A stretch of 19,461 nt of DNA from NIOZ-UU13 sp964417935 (GCA_964417935.1 CAYQKF010000098.1:1-19461), one strand, 5' to 3'. Counted from the stretch's first letter, positions 6,718 through 14,940 are shown. Notes: generated by a model not told the origin, from the sequence alone. Numbers and translations are program-made.

Positions 6718-9700
6718 ATGAAAACGAAGTCCCGGGTTGTAATGAAAATAGCTCTTGTTTTGTGGATTTCATGCACGCTGTCCGCCGTGAGGGCGAAACC
6801 GCTGAGCTATGCGCAGCAGGCCAGGCACATTCTGGATATCACCAACGTCAAAGGCGGCCTCATCGTCCACCTGGGTTGCGGTGACGGAACGCTGACTGCT
6901 GCATTATGTGCGAACGAACGCCATATAGTGTACGGCCTTGACGTTAACATGACAAATGTGGCTAAAGCAAGGCAAACTATTGGAAGAGCGGGGCTTTCTG
7001 AAAGTGTGTGGGTGGACTGTCTGGAGAATGACCGGCTTCCGTTCGCAGAGAGCATGGTAAACCTGCTTGTGTCCGAAGACCTCGGTGGGATCCCCAAAGA
7101 GGAAGTCATGCGAGTTTTAGTGCCTAACGGCGTCGCATATCTCAGGCAAGGGGGCAAATGGATCAAGACCGTAAAGCCCTGGCCGGCTGAAATTGACGAG
7201 TGGACCCACTGGCTGCACGGTCCTGATGGTAATGCGGTGGCCAAGGACGTTATTGCAGGTCCGCCGCAACGCCTTAAGTGGATCGCGGCCCCACTGTGGT
7301 CGCGTTCTCACGACAGTATCCCCAGTGTGACGTCCATGGTGTCCGCAAGCGGAAGATTGTTCTACATCGTCGACGAGGCGCCGGCAAGCATGGACGGCTC
7401 CGCTCCGGACAAATGGGCGCTGGTGGCGCGGGACGCTTTCAACGGTCTGAAATTGTGGCGTGTGCCGATTCCAGAGTGGGGCTGGCGCAGTTGGGCCACA
7501 CAGTTCACCGTTCGTTTTACTATCCCCACGCACATGCCGCGCCGTCTCGTCGCCGTCGGTGATCGCGTCTATGTCACACTTGGCTTCAACGCGCCGTTAA
7601 CAGAGTTGGATGCAGCCACGGGCGAGATTCTGCGAACATTTTCCGACACGCAGTTCACTGACGAAATCCTCTGCATCGACGGAATGCTACTTGTCTCGAT
7701 CAATAAGGAGCGGCAGAAGCCGGGTGCCAAATCCGGCAATAACGACAGTGACAGACAAGATGAGTCTGCAGCCCCAATTCGAAAATGGGTCGCCGCGATC
7801 GACATTGCGTCTGGGACGATGCGCTGGAAAGGGGGCGACTACGTGGGCCTGCGGTCCAAAACCGGTTCGATGGAACGGATCAGTCACCTGAGCATGGCTG
7901 CCGGCGATGGCCAGGTCTTTTTCGTTGACGGAGGCCAGATCATCAGCCTCAGCCTTAACGACGGCTGCGAACTCTGGCGAGTCGCCCGGCCCGAGGTACC
8001 CGAGCATAACATGCGTTACAATATCCGGATCACCGACATGTGCACATTGGTCTATCATGACTCGGTGCTTTACTTCGCTCAGCTCAATCCGGACAGGAGA
8101 ATAGACTGGCGGGAGATTCGTGGCAGGCTGCACGCCTTCTTGGCCGAGACCGGCAAGCAGATGTGGAATCGTGAGTGCTCTTCATGGGGCTGGGGTCATC
8201 CGGCGGACGTCTTCGTTCTGAAAGACTTGGTTTGGGTGAGTGGTTTCAAGGATGACTTCTACCTTGGTCTGGATCCCAAGACCGGTGAGGTAAGGCGCAA
8301 AGTGTCGAATTACGAGGCCTTCGACAACGCTCACCACCACCGCTGCTATCGCAATAAGGCGACGTCACGTTTTATCATGACCAGCTTCCGCGGACTTGAA
8401 TTCATCGACACGGCTTCAGGAGATACGGATATCAATCACTGGGTGCGGGGGACATGCCGTCTCGGAGCGATGCCTTGCAACGGGATGGTCTACGCTACGC
8501 CGCATCCGTGCGACTGCTATATCACCTCAAAGCTCAACGGCTTCATGGGACTGCTGCCTGCCTCGGACAGTGACACTGTCGGTGCCTCGGAAGCCCCTCG
8601 GCTCCAGAAGGGGACCGCCTACGGCAAGCTCGTATCCGCAGGACGTTCGCCGACATCTGAGAGCTGGCCTGCCTACCGACACGATGCACAACGCAGCGGC
8701 TCGACGACCACCGCATTACCGGCGCGACTTGAGCCCCTATGGCAGGCGGATATCGGCGGTGAGCCGACCAGCCCCGTCGTGGCCGATGGCTGCGTTATTG
8801 TAGCGTTAAAGGACAGTCGCCGGGTCTTCGCACTAAATGCGTCAACCGGCCGTGAATTGTGGCAGTACAGCGCCGGTGGACGGATTGACACACCGCCCAC
8901 GATTTACGACAACAGGGTTGTTTTCGGCTGCGCGGACGGGCACGTGTACTGCCTGCTGGCAAGCGATGGAGAATTGGCTTGGCGATTCAGGGCGGCGCCT
9001 GCCGCCAGACTGATTGGAGCATTCGGGCGGCTGGAGTCAGCGTGGCCTGTTCATGGCAGCGTGTTGATCAAGGATGATACCGTCTATTGCACTGCCGGGC
9101 GTTCCTCTTTCCTCGACGGGGGCATCTATGCATGGGCCCTGGACCTCGACAGTGGTGCTGTGATCATGTCCGAGCATCTCACCAACGACCGAAACATGGT
9201 GGTTGACTGGGGGCGAGACCAGAGTATTGACACGGGCGTGCTTTCGGACTTGTTACTGGCACACAACGACGGCATCTACCTCCGCCAGAGACGCTTGTTC
9301 AGCAAGGACCGGCAGAACAGGGTAGCGGAGCACCTCCATGCCACGGGGGGATTCCTCGATGACAGTTGGTTCCACCGCACACGGTGGTTCCTTGGTGGCG
9401 CGCCTCTTGCTGAATACCTCGTCTTCAATGATGACACCGTGTGTGGGGTACGGGCCAGACAGAAAATAGGAGGCTACGGCGGGCATTTCAAACCCGGGGC
9501 AGGGGGTTTCGATATCTTTGCAGCCGACCTTGTGACGCCCCAGCCACGGAAGCCCGCTCCAAAGCCTCAGACGTCAAACCAAGACCCCGGTTTGCGCAGG
9601 GGCCAGTCGCAGACCCCGACGGTGCGCGCACCCAAAGACCGCTGGTCCCACCGGATACCTGTCCGTCCCACCGCCATGGTCATTGCCGGCGAGACGTTGA

Positions 9701-9924
9701 TTGTTGCCGGCCACCCAGATGAAGTCTATCCTGACGACCCGTGGGCCGCTTACGAGCATCGAAAGGGCGGCAAGCTCTTGGCCTTCTCGGTGACCGACGG
9801 CAGGACGCTGGCCGAGCACCCCCTTGGAAGTACGCCGATCCTTGATGGAATGGCAGTTGCCGGCGGGCGGTTATACGTATCGACCGTCGATGGCAAGGTA
9901 ACATGTCTATCTGGAGACAAGTGA
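6718..9924 (+). CDS. Exported methyltransferase-like domain fused to PQQ-type beta-propellers
   Basis: The start at 6718 is set by AGAAGGAG 5 nt upstream; a GTG at 6712 lies inside that site. The 1068-aa product begins with a signal peptide (MKTKSRVVMKIALVLWISCTL, cut near VRA-KP). Residues about 50-140 read as a class I SAM-methyltransferase core: VHLGCGDGTLT is motif I, YGLDVN the acidic end of strand 2, and RVLVPNGVAYL the strand-5 region. Residues about 165-600 and 650-1060 are propeller blades with repeated phrases such as ALNASTGRELWQYSAGG, LDPKTGEVRR and LAWRFRAAP, as in BamB/PQQ-dehydrogenase-like proteins. A Pro/Gln/Lys-rich linker (about 945-975) separates the last blades. No quinoprotein catalytic residues were identified, so the propeller may be structural or binding. 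A methyltransferase needing SAM outside the cytoplasm would be odd; the domain may be degenerate or bind another ligand. Confidence 0.9.
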   Translation: MKTKSRVVMKIALVLWISCTLSAVRAKPLSYAQQARHILDITNVKGGLIVHLGCGDGTLTAALCANERHIVYGLDVNMTNVAKARQTIGRAGLSESVWVDCLENDRLPFAESMVNLLVSEDLGGIPKEEVMRVLVPNGVAYLRQGGKWIKTVKPWPAEIDEWTHWLHGPDGNAVAKDVIAGPPQRLKWIAAPLWSRSHDSIPSVTSMVSASGRLFYIVDEAPASMDGSAPDKWALVARDAFNGLKLWRVPIPEWGWRSWATQFTVRFTIPTHMPRRLVAVGDRVYVTLGFNAPLTELDAATGEILRTFSDTQFTDEILCIDGMLLVSINKERQKPGAKSGNNDSDRQDESAAPIRKWVAAIDIASGTMRWKGGDYVGLRSKTGSMERISHLSMAAGDGQVFFVDGGQIISLSLNDGCELWRVARPEVPEHNMRYNIRITDMCTLVYHDSVLYFAQLNPDRRIDWREIRGRLHAFLAETGKQMWNRECSSWGWGHPADVFVLKDLVWVSGFKDDFYLGLDPKTGEVRRKVSNYEAFDNAHHHRCYRNKATSRFIMTSFRGLEFIDTASGDTDINHWVRGTCRLGAMPCNGMVYATPHPCDCYITSKLNGFMGLLPASDSDTVGASEAPRLQKGTAYGKLVSAGRSPTSESWPAYRHDAQRSGSTTTALPARLEPLWQADIGGEPTSPVVADGCVIVALKDSRRVFALNASTGRELWQYSAGGRIDTPPTIYDNRVVFGCADGHVYCLLASDGELAWRFRAAPAARLIGAFGRLESAWPVHGSVLIKDDTVYCTAGRSSFLDGGIYAWALDLDSGAVIMSEHLTNDRNMVVDWGRDQSIDTGVLSDLLLAHNDGIYLRQRRLFSKDRQNRVAEHLHATGGFLDDSWFHRTRWFLGGAPLAEYLVFNDDTVCGVRARQKIGGYGGHFKPGAGGFDIFAADLVTPQPRKPAPKPQTSNQDPGLRRGQSQTPTVRAPKDRWSHRIPVRPTAMVIAGETLIVAGHPDEVYPDDPWAAYEHRKGGKLLAFSVTDGRTLAEHPLGSTPILDGMAVAGGRLYVSTVDGKVTCLSGDK

Positions 9925-10213
9925 ACTCCGGATGCATCGTCAGACGAGGCGGGTACCATACCTGTGATACGGGTCTTGAGCAATTCACGCGGGCATGTCG
10001 AACCCGGATTCAGGCCGCAAAGGAAGGTTGTAGCTGGAGCCATTCTGTAGGATGCTAGGTGCGTGCAACGTAAGTACGAAGCCAGTGATATATTTGGGAT
10101 CCCGTCTCCAAAAGCCCGTTACAACCAACCTTCAGTTTACCCATAACACCCAGCCCTCGATTTGACAACGGCCGTTTCGTGTTGAGGTAAGCTGTTCAGA
10201 AAAGCTACGAAGC
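9925..10213. other. Intergenic region without a convincing gene
   Basis: I see no convincing gene or strong terminator. A loose, widely spaced inverted match occurs between GGTTGTA near 10027 and TACAACC near 10121. From about 10164 a short + strand frame without a proper start runs into the dispersed repeat that follows. Confidence 0.4.
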
Positions 10214-10309
10214 TTGGCTAAAATGTCGGAACAGGATGCCTCAAAGAAATTTGTGGCAACAGAGATTTTAGTATTTGACTTTGAGCTCTTCATAGGTGGC
10301 CGTCGCGCT
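10214..10309. repeat. Dispersed repeat, copy 1
   Basis: This roughly 96-bp stretch is close to identical with 12936-13033, in the same orientation. The best-conserved part runs from GATGCCTCAAA to CTCTTCATAGGT, with only a few substitutions and no gaps. Copy 1 is open on the + strand and reads DASKKFVATEILVFDFELF; copy 2 gives a near-identical peptide in one frame but has single-base indels upstream. Half of the substitutions in the core fall at third positions of that frame, which hints at a former coding segment. The minus strand is also open (MKSSKSNTKISV in both copies). Each copy sits in the intergenic space before a promoter-bearing gene. Confidence 0.75.
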
Positions 10310-10327
10310 CTCCCCGCCTGATTCTTG

Positions 10328-10356
10328 TTGGTTCTGCAGTTCGGATAGTGTATAAT
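10328..10356 (+). promoter_or_regulatory. Promoter for the second pseudopilin
   Basis: TTGGTT (10328-10333), 17 nt, TATAAT (10351-10356). The -10 box is perfect and the -35 is moderate. The predicted start near 10363 gives a leader of about 107 nt that begins with a palindromic hairpin. Confidence 0.55.
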
Positions 10357-10365
10357 CATATAGTT

Positions 10366-10388
10366 GCCTTGCCAGTTAACTGGCAGGC
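10366..10388. promoter_or_regulatory. 16-bp perfect palindrome in the pseudopilin leader
   Basis: TGCCAGTTAACTGGCA (10370-10385) is a perfect palindrome. Adding GCC (10366-10368) and GGC (10386-10388) gives a 9-bp stem with one bulged T and a TTAA loop. It begins about 10 nt after the -10 box, which is a classic operator position, and would also be the first structure in the mRNA. It could bind a dimeric repressor or protect the 5' end. Confidence 0.55.
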
Positions 10389-10469
10389 AGAATGAGAGCA
10401 TGAACGCTCAATGGCGAGTCGCCGCTAAATAAGAAAGGTGTATTTTGCCATAGGTGAAGGAGGCGAGAC

Positions 10470-11222
10470 ATGGTTCAGCGAAATGGTTTCACGCTCATCG
10501 AGCTGTTGGTCGTTATAGCTATCATTGCCATTCTCATGGCGATCCTGATGCCGGCCCTTCATCGGGCCAAAGAGCAGGGACAGCGTGCCACGTGCTTGAG
10601 CAATGTCAAGCAGTTGACCCTCGCGTGGTTATTGTACGCGTATGAGAACGAGGATAAGATCGTCAACGGGAGCACCTTCTTCTCACGACCGGGCGAACCT
10701 GCCTGGATAGGCGCGCGTTGGCAGGTTTCCGGGAACACTGAAGAGCTGCGAGAACACCTAAAGGACGGGATCCTCTACAAATACTGTGAGGATGTCGATA
10801 TTTTCAAATGTCCCACGGGGATTCGTGGAGAAGTGCTGACATATGCGATCGTTGATGCGATGAATGGCGCAACGAGCATACCGGGAACCAAGGACTTGAT
10901 GATCAAACGGTTAAGTCAGATTCGCAGGCCGCCAGAGCGGTTCGTGTTTATTGACGAAGGCAAGATATCGCCCGACAGTTGGACCGTGTTCTACGACCAG
11001 GAAAGCTGGTGGGACCGGCCGACGGTTCGGCATGGGGACGGTACGAATTTCTCATTCGCCGACGGACATAGCGACTACTGGAAATGGAGAGACCCACGCA
11101 CAGTGGATCTTGCTGAAATGACAAACCCTCAGGCAAGCGATAGTGTACAGCCGGGGAACCCAGATTTGCACGCGGTCCAGAAAGCGGCCTGGGGGAAGCT
11201 CGGCTACGAACCCAGCGATTAA
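10470..11222 (+). CDS. Pseudopilin-like protein with H-X9-DG motif (second of two)
   Basis: GAAGGAGG ends 6 nt before the ATG at 10470. The 250-aa product starts MVQRNG followed by FTLIELLVVIAIIAILMAIL, a class III signal cut after Gly6 with Glu at +5. ATCLSNVKQLTLAWLLYAYE matches the first pseudopilin's equivalent segment. Near the C-terminus, HGDGTNFSFADGH is an exact H-X9-DG motif, followed by YWKWRDPRT. The two pseudopilins in this window share the N-terminus, the CLSN block and the DGH block but diverge in the middle, as expected of paralogues with different partners. Unlike the first, this one has its own promoter and a palindromic leader, so it may be controlled separately. It probably acts at the inner membrane in a type II secretion-like or surface structure. 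Confidence 0.92.
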   Translation: MVQRNGFTLIELLVVIAIIAILMAILMPALHRAKEQGQRATCLSNVKQLTLAWLLYAYENEDKIVNGSTFFSRPGEPAWIGARWQVSGNTEELREHLKDGILYKYCEDVDIFKCPTGIRGEVLTYAIVDAMNGATSIPGTKDLMIKRLSQIRRPPERFVFIDEGKISPDSWTVFYDQESWWDRPTVRHGDGTNFSFADGHSDYWKWRDPRTVDLAEMTNPQASDSVQPGNPDLHAVQKAAWGKLGYEPSD

Positions 11223-11559
11223 GTTGATTACTCATATGATCATTACTCTCCAGCCCTTATTTGTTTCTTGACACGGGATGAGCTATTGCGGCTGTGTGGA
11301 CTTCGTGCGGTGGACCGGTCCCGGGCAGGAAACGGACAAAGACGGATAAGTGATTCAGACGGCAGTGGTATAGGTCAATGGCGAGGGATAGGAAGAGAAG
11401 ATATGTTGACGGCAGGCTATCAGAAAATAGAATGAAGAATAAAATATCTTCTAATCGAAGAGAAATTGGACGTGAGTCTGACAAAGGAAAGATATGATTG
11501 AATTACTTAAAGGTGCGAGTTAACAGTTACTGATTGATAGACAAAGAAGTGATACCTCA
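11223..11559. other. AT-rich gap, no gene seen
   Basis: I find no supported gene, RNA or clear promoter. Base composition shifts here from the GC-rich block upstream to AT-rich sequence that continues to about 13100. Confidence 0.4.
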
Positions 11560-11591
11560 CCGGACTATTGATGAATGAGTCGGGCTTTTTT
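11560..11591 (+). terminator. Intrinsic terminator-like hairpin
   Basis: CCGGACT (11560-11566) pairs with AGTCGGG (11578-11584) with one G-G mismatch, followed after one C by six T (11586-11591). It lies 337 nt after the second pseudopilin and just before the DUF123 gene, so it would insulate the two units. Confidence 0.45.
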
Positions 11592-11629
11592 AAGTTTTGT
11601 TTGGAATTGCGAGGGTGTTAATCGGAATA

Positions 11630-12001
11630 ATGAATTTGGATGCTGGAGTATACATTGCAATATTTTATATGCCGAAGGACCGGACAATTCAGATAGGCCG
11701 GCTTGGAAAGTTTCGTTTTCGCCAAGGAGTGTACTTCTATGTTGGAAGTGCTCAACGGAATTTATCGGCTCGACTTGAACGTCACAATGAGAGGAAAAAG
11801 ACTCTGCGTTGGCATATCGATTATCTATCAGCCAAGGCGGAGATGCTCGGGGCGATTACCATTCCCGGACCGCGAGAGCTCGAATGTCAATTAGCAAAGA
11901 AACTCAGCAGCATGTTTGAACCGACTATGCCTGGTTTTGGTGCTTCAGATTGTAGGTGTGCGGGGCATTTGTTTTATGTGAAAGATTTGGCTAAAATATA
12001 A
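11630..12001 (+). CDS. DUF123 / Uri-superfamily GIY-YIG-like endonuclease
   Basis: The 123-aa product starts MNLDAGVYIAIFYM and continues with IQIGRLGKFRFRQGVYFYVG, then SARLERH and WHIDYL. This order (G-x-Y, I-x-IG-x-LG, F-x-x-G-x-Y-x-YVGSA, R-x-x-RH, WHIDYL) is the DUF123 signature, a compact relative of GIY-YIG nucleases. A conserved CRCAGHLFY follows near the C-terminus. I chose the ATG at 11630 because the family begins at the G-V-Y strand; a TTG at 11597 would add 11 unconserved residues. No good Shine-Dalgarno is visible. The protein is probably cytoplasmic; its substrate in cells is not established. Only 2 nt separate it from the start of the DUF763 remnant, so the two once formed an operon. 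Confidence 0.85.
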   Translation: MNLDAGVYIAIFYMPKDRTIQIGRLGKFRFRQGVYFYVGSAQRNLSARLERHNERKKTLRWHIDYLSAKAEMLGAITIPGPRELECQLAKKLSSMFEPTMPGFGASDCRCAGHLFYVKDLAKI

Positions 12002-12003
12002 GT

Positions 12004-12347
12004 ATGCAAAGAGGAATCGCTACATTTACTTTAGACACAGGCACCTGCCCAAGATGGTTAGCATGAAATACCAAAGGGAGCAGTTGACCCTATTGAAATT
12101 GGAAGATACTGAGTTCAAATGGCATCCGGTTGTAAATGAGGACTTTTCAAAGAGCCGTTATTTAGAAAAAATTCTACAACTCGTCTGTGATATACAGCCT
12201 GAGAATTATGAAAAGCTGTTAGCCCTTCAGGGTGTCGGAGCAAAGACTATTCGCGCTTTGGCACTTGTTGGGGAAGTCATCTACGGGGCCGAGCCTTCCT
12301 ACGAGGACCCTGCTCGATATTCGTTTGATTGTTTAGGCTTGGATTAG
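12004..12347 (+). pseudogene. DUF763 gene remnant: head joined to tail
   Basis: The ATG at 12004 opens a frame reading MQRGIATFTLDTGTCPRW, which matches the start of DUF763 proteins (typically ...GIADLPLH-x-GKAPRWLF), but it stops at 12064. From about 12078 a different frame reads EFKWHPVVNEDF, RYLEKILQLVCDIQPENYE and LLALQGVGAKTIRALALVGE, which matches the C-terminal part of DUF763, including its helix-hairpin-helix-like segment, up to EDPARYSF. The usual HGGKD and last residues are replaced by CLGLD and a stop. So most of the middle and the extreme C-terminus are lost, with a frame change at the junction. The protein cannot be functional. Its position 2 nt after DUF123 supports a former operon. 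Confidence 0.75.
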
Positions 12348-12348
12348 C

Positions 12349-12929
12349 CATTTTCTTTGCGTCTTCCCTCCAAGTACTAATGAGAGATACTCTGAACAGA
12401 AAATCATTTGTCTGGACGTTAACGAAGAATACCAGTTCAAAGTGAAGGATGGTTCGAACAGATCTATTCGATTGATATACGTTGAGGAACATCGGGATAG
12501 TGTTATAAGGTAAGAAGAGCAGAAGTTAATGTAGAGGTCAATGGCAAATTCCTAAACTTAATCTGTGCCCTTTATGTTATGCCAACCGAAATTGAGGGAG
12601 TAAAAATACAGGCCGACACTACATCTGCGTGGCTCTCCATACCTAAGAGAGTGCAATTTTCCATTTGGGATACATGCGATCCTATTGTGCACACAGACCG
12701 GTTTGGCTTTCCCATACGTGACTACTTACTATTTTCGCACGGTATGCAGTCGTACAATGAAGTTGTGTACGTTGCCACTTTAAGGGTTATAGATGAAGAG
12801 GGTCGTGAGGACGTTGATTTCTATAAAGTGAAGGTATTCACTGCGTCTGCCCCTGAAGGCATTATAGAAATCATAAAAATTGTGAACGTTTTCAATGAAC
12901 GTTGCCGGTTGGTGAGTGGCTGTAAGTAG
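12349..12929 (+). pseudogene. Broken secreted-protein gene, frameshifted, with PKD-like end
   Basis: One frame, without any start codon, reads PPSTNERYSEQKIICLDVNE, YQFKVKDGSNRSIRLIYVEE and HRDSVIR and stops at 12511. Sequence continues without a break in another frame from 12513 as RRAEVNVEVNGKFLNL and onward through KRVQFSIWDTCDP and FGFPIRDYLLFSHGMQSYNE. One single-base indel near 12511 explains the shift. After SYNEVVYV the text changes to ATLRVIDEEGREDVDFYKVK, which looks like the last strands of a PKD-like domain, so an internal deletion probably joined two parts. I do not recognise the family of the first part with certainty; it resembles N-terminal beta domains of planctomycete exported proteins. 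No intact product is possible. Confidence 0.6.
12862..12906 (+). repeat. Short dispersed repeat A, copy 1
   Basis: About 45 nt match 19342-19386 at roughly 82% by eye and in the same orientation, with TTATAGAAA, AACnTTTTCAATG and CG-TGC shared. Both copies read K-x-VN-x-FN-x-RC in one + strand frame. It forms the end of the broken gene upstream of dispersed repeat copy 2. Confidence 0.5.
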
Positions 12930-12935
12930 TGCACG

Positions 12936-13033
12936 TTGGCCGAAAATGTCGTAACGAGGATGCCTCAAAAAAATTGTGGTAACAGAGATTTTAGTATTTG
13001 ACTTTGAACTCTTCATAGGTGACCGGTGCGACC
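12936..13033. repeat. Dispersed repeat, copy 2
   Basis: This is the second copy of the repeat at 10214-10309, same orientation. Relative to copy 1 it has two one-base insertions near its left end, in the segments around AAAATGTCG and AACGAGGAT, and mostly substitutions after that. It lies between a pseudogene and the promoter of the toroid-enzyme gene. Confidence 0.75.
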
Positions 13034-13093
13034 TCTTGGGCAATAGGTCATAGACTTGACCACCCACTCCCAGTACATCAAGGCTTGTCTTAA

Positions 13094-13122
13094 TTGCAGG
13101 ACTTCGCATCTCATGGTATAAT
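13094..13122 (+). promoter_or_regulatory. Promoter for the alpha/alpha-toroid gene
   Basis: TTGCAG (13094-13099), 17 nt, TATAAT (13117-13122). Transcription would begin near 13129, giving a 63-nt leader with AGGAGG at 13179-13184. Confidence 0.6.
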
Positions 13123-13191
13123 GCACACCGACAGGCCTCGCTTAATCATGTTGCTGCCGGAAAGCCGTAGTTTTATACAGGAGGTCCTAAT

Positions 13192-14877
13192 ATGAAAGGA
13201 AGATTCATAAACCAGGCCGTGCTTGCCATATTGCTGATCTGCCAGTTCTCTGTCTGCCTTGCTGTGAATAATCCAGATGCAAACGACAGCAGCAAGTACC
13301 TCGACGCCGTGCGGAAGTTTGCAGATAACGTGCTCAAATATGGCAGAGATACCTACGGCCCCAAGCACACACCATTATTTGTTGACGGCCTTCATGCCGA
13401 GAGCCTCGAGCCAGTGATATGGAAGAAGGATGGCCAATCGTGGGTGTTATGCAATTTTGCCAGCCAGCAGCCTCTGATGCGCATTCTCGACGGTCTTACT
13501 ACGTTGACGGGAGACTCCAAGTATCGCCAGGCAGCGGTGGATGCCACCGGTTACGTGCTGAGACATCTTCAGTCCAAAAACGGTCTTCTATACTGGGGTG
13601 GCCATCTGGCGTGGGACTTGGAGAAGGAGCATCCGGTCGGCCAGTACGCTGGTACCCATGAGACGAAAGGACACCAACCTTATTATCGATTTATGTGGGA
13701 TGTAGATCCCGAATCCACGCGCAAGCTGATGGGAGCGATCTGGGCCACACATATTCTTGACTGGAGCCGTCTTGACTACAACCGACACGCGAATACGGAG
13801 AAGGACGCAGTACCCAAATGGGACCACGAGTTTGCCGCAGCCATCGAGGTGCCTTTTCCGACAAAGGGAGGCAACCTCTCCTTTGCCAATGTGACCCCGC
13901 CATTGATGCACAGCGGAACCATGTTAGCCGTGTTGGACAAGAACAAGGATGCTCTAACATGGACGCGCCGACTGGCCTATCGCTGGCAGCAGGGAAAGCA
14001 TCCCAAGACCGGATTATGCGGCGGGCAACTTAGTTATCGAACACACGATCGGGCCCAGGATGCTTTGGGGCACGTTCACCCTTCGATCAATGAAGCCAAG
14101 ATTGTCGCTTCATATCATCAGACCTCCCGATACCACCACATACCCCTGGCCCAGATGCAGGCTGCTGAGGCGTTGCTTGAAGCAGGAGGCAGATATGCGG
14201 AGGTGGGACGGGAATTCATCGCATGGGCTCTTGAGGACCTGAAGATATATGCCGATCGAAGTTACGATCCCGATACGGGGCATTTCATCGCCTTGATGAC
14301 GGACGGCACCCCTTTGAAATGGCAAGAAGCCAAGACGGGGTACTACGTGCCTAAATCTTTCGCCCCTCGAAATCCTGACGGGTACCTCCTGTGGAGCTAT
14401 GCGATGGCCTACCGTCTCTCTCAAGACAAGATGCACTGGAAGATGGTTCGTCAACTGGGGCTGTCTATGGGAATAGGCGATGTTGGCTCGCCCAGCGGAG
14501 AAGGCCGGGCTTTGGATTTAGATACGGACAGTGCGGATTGGCGTTTGATTTACGCTCTGCTTGAATTGCACCGGGCAACTGGCAACCGCTCAACGCTGCA
14601 GGTGGCTTGTCGAGTCGCAGACAATCTATTGAAGCTACAGAAAGAAACAGGTCTTTTTCCTCGGCCGGGACGGGAATTTGCCAGAACCGGCGACGAAATC
14701 CCCTTGGCGTTGCTGCATTTGGCGGCGGCGTTGGAAGGTAGAAGCGAGGAGATGCCGCCTCCTATGTTCGACAGCCAATTTCTTCATTGTGAGTATCACG
14801 GCGAATTGGCCGAGCACCAACAGAAACGCGCGGACAAGCGGACTTATGACAATCTCGTGTTCTATGGATCGCCTTGA
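13192..14877 (+). CDS. Secreted alpha/alpha-toroid protein, possible polysaccharide lyase or glycosidase
   Basis: AGGAGG 7 nt upstream fixes the ATG at 13192. The 561-aa product has a signal peptide (LAILLICQFSVCLA-V). The rest is rich in helices with the repeated look of an alpha/alpha barrel: KYLDAVRKFADNVLKYG, ASQQPLMRILDGLTTLTGD, YRQAAVDATGYVLRHL, later WRLIYALLELHRATGNRSTL and EIPLALLHLAAALEG. Conserved-looking polar clusters that could line an active site are NGLLYWGGHLAWD, KGHQPYYRFMWDVDP and SYHQTSRYHH. These features resemble pectate lyase-type toroids known from Planctomycetota and Lentisphaerota, but I cannot assign a CAZy family by eye. It probably acts in the periplasm or outside on an acidic polysaccharide. 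A truncated FG-GAP-like gene follows after 63 nt. Confidence 0.9.
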   Translation: MKGRFINQAVLAILLICQFSVCLAVNNPDANDSSKYLDAVRKFADNVLKYGRDTYGPKHTPLFVDGLHAESLEPVIWKKDGQSWVLCNFASQQPLMRILDGLTTLTGDSKYRQAAVDATGYVLRHLQSKNGLLYWGGHLAWDLEKEHPVGQYAGTHETKGHQPYYRFMWDVDPESTRKLMGAIWATHILDWSRLDYNRHANTEKDAVPKWDHEFAAAIEVPFPTKGGNLSFANVTPPLMHSGTMLAVLDKNKDALTWTRRLAYRWQQGKHPKTGLCGGQLSYRTHDRAQDALGHVHPSINEAKIVASYHQTSRYHHIPLAQMQAAEALLEAGGRYAEVGREFIAWALEDLKIYADRSYDPDTGHFIALMTDGTPLKWQEAKTGYYVPKSFAPRNPDGYLLWSYAMAYRLSQDKMHWKMVRQLGLSMGIGDVGSPSGEGRALDLDTDSADWRLIYALLELHRATGNRSTLQVACRVADNLLKLQKETGLFPRPGREFARTGDEIPLALLHLAAALEGRSEEMPPPMFDSQFLHCEYHGELAEHQQKRADKRTYDNLVFYGSP

Positions 14878-14940
14878 TTTATGTGGTAGCCTAAATTCGT
14901 GTGGCAGGCGCAGAACGAATGCTCAAGGAGTGTGGATAAA

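Noticed and set aside
9925..10130. Terminator for the propeller gene
   Set aside because: Several GC-rich self-complementary bits exist, but none has a stem of six or more pairs followed by a T-tract.
10132..10401. Minus-strand frame of 89 codons including the MKSSKSNTKISV phrase
   Set aside because: The shared phrase is explained by the 96-bp DNA repeat; substitutions between copies fit a + strand reading better, and there is no ribosome site. Recorded as a repeat.
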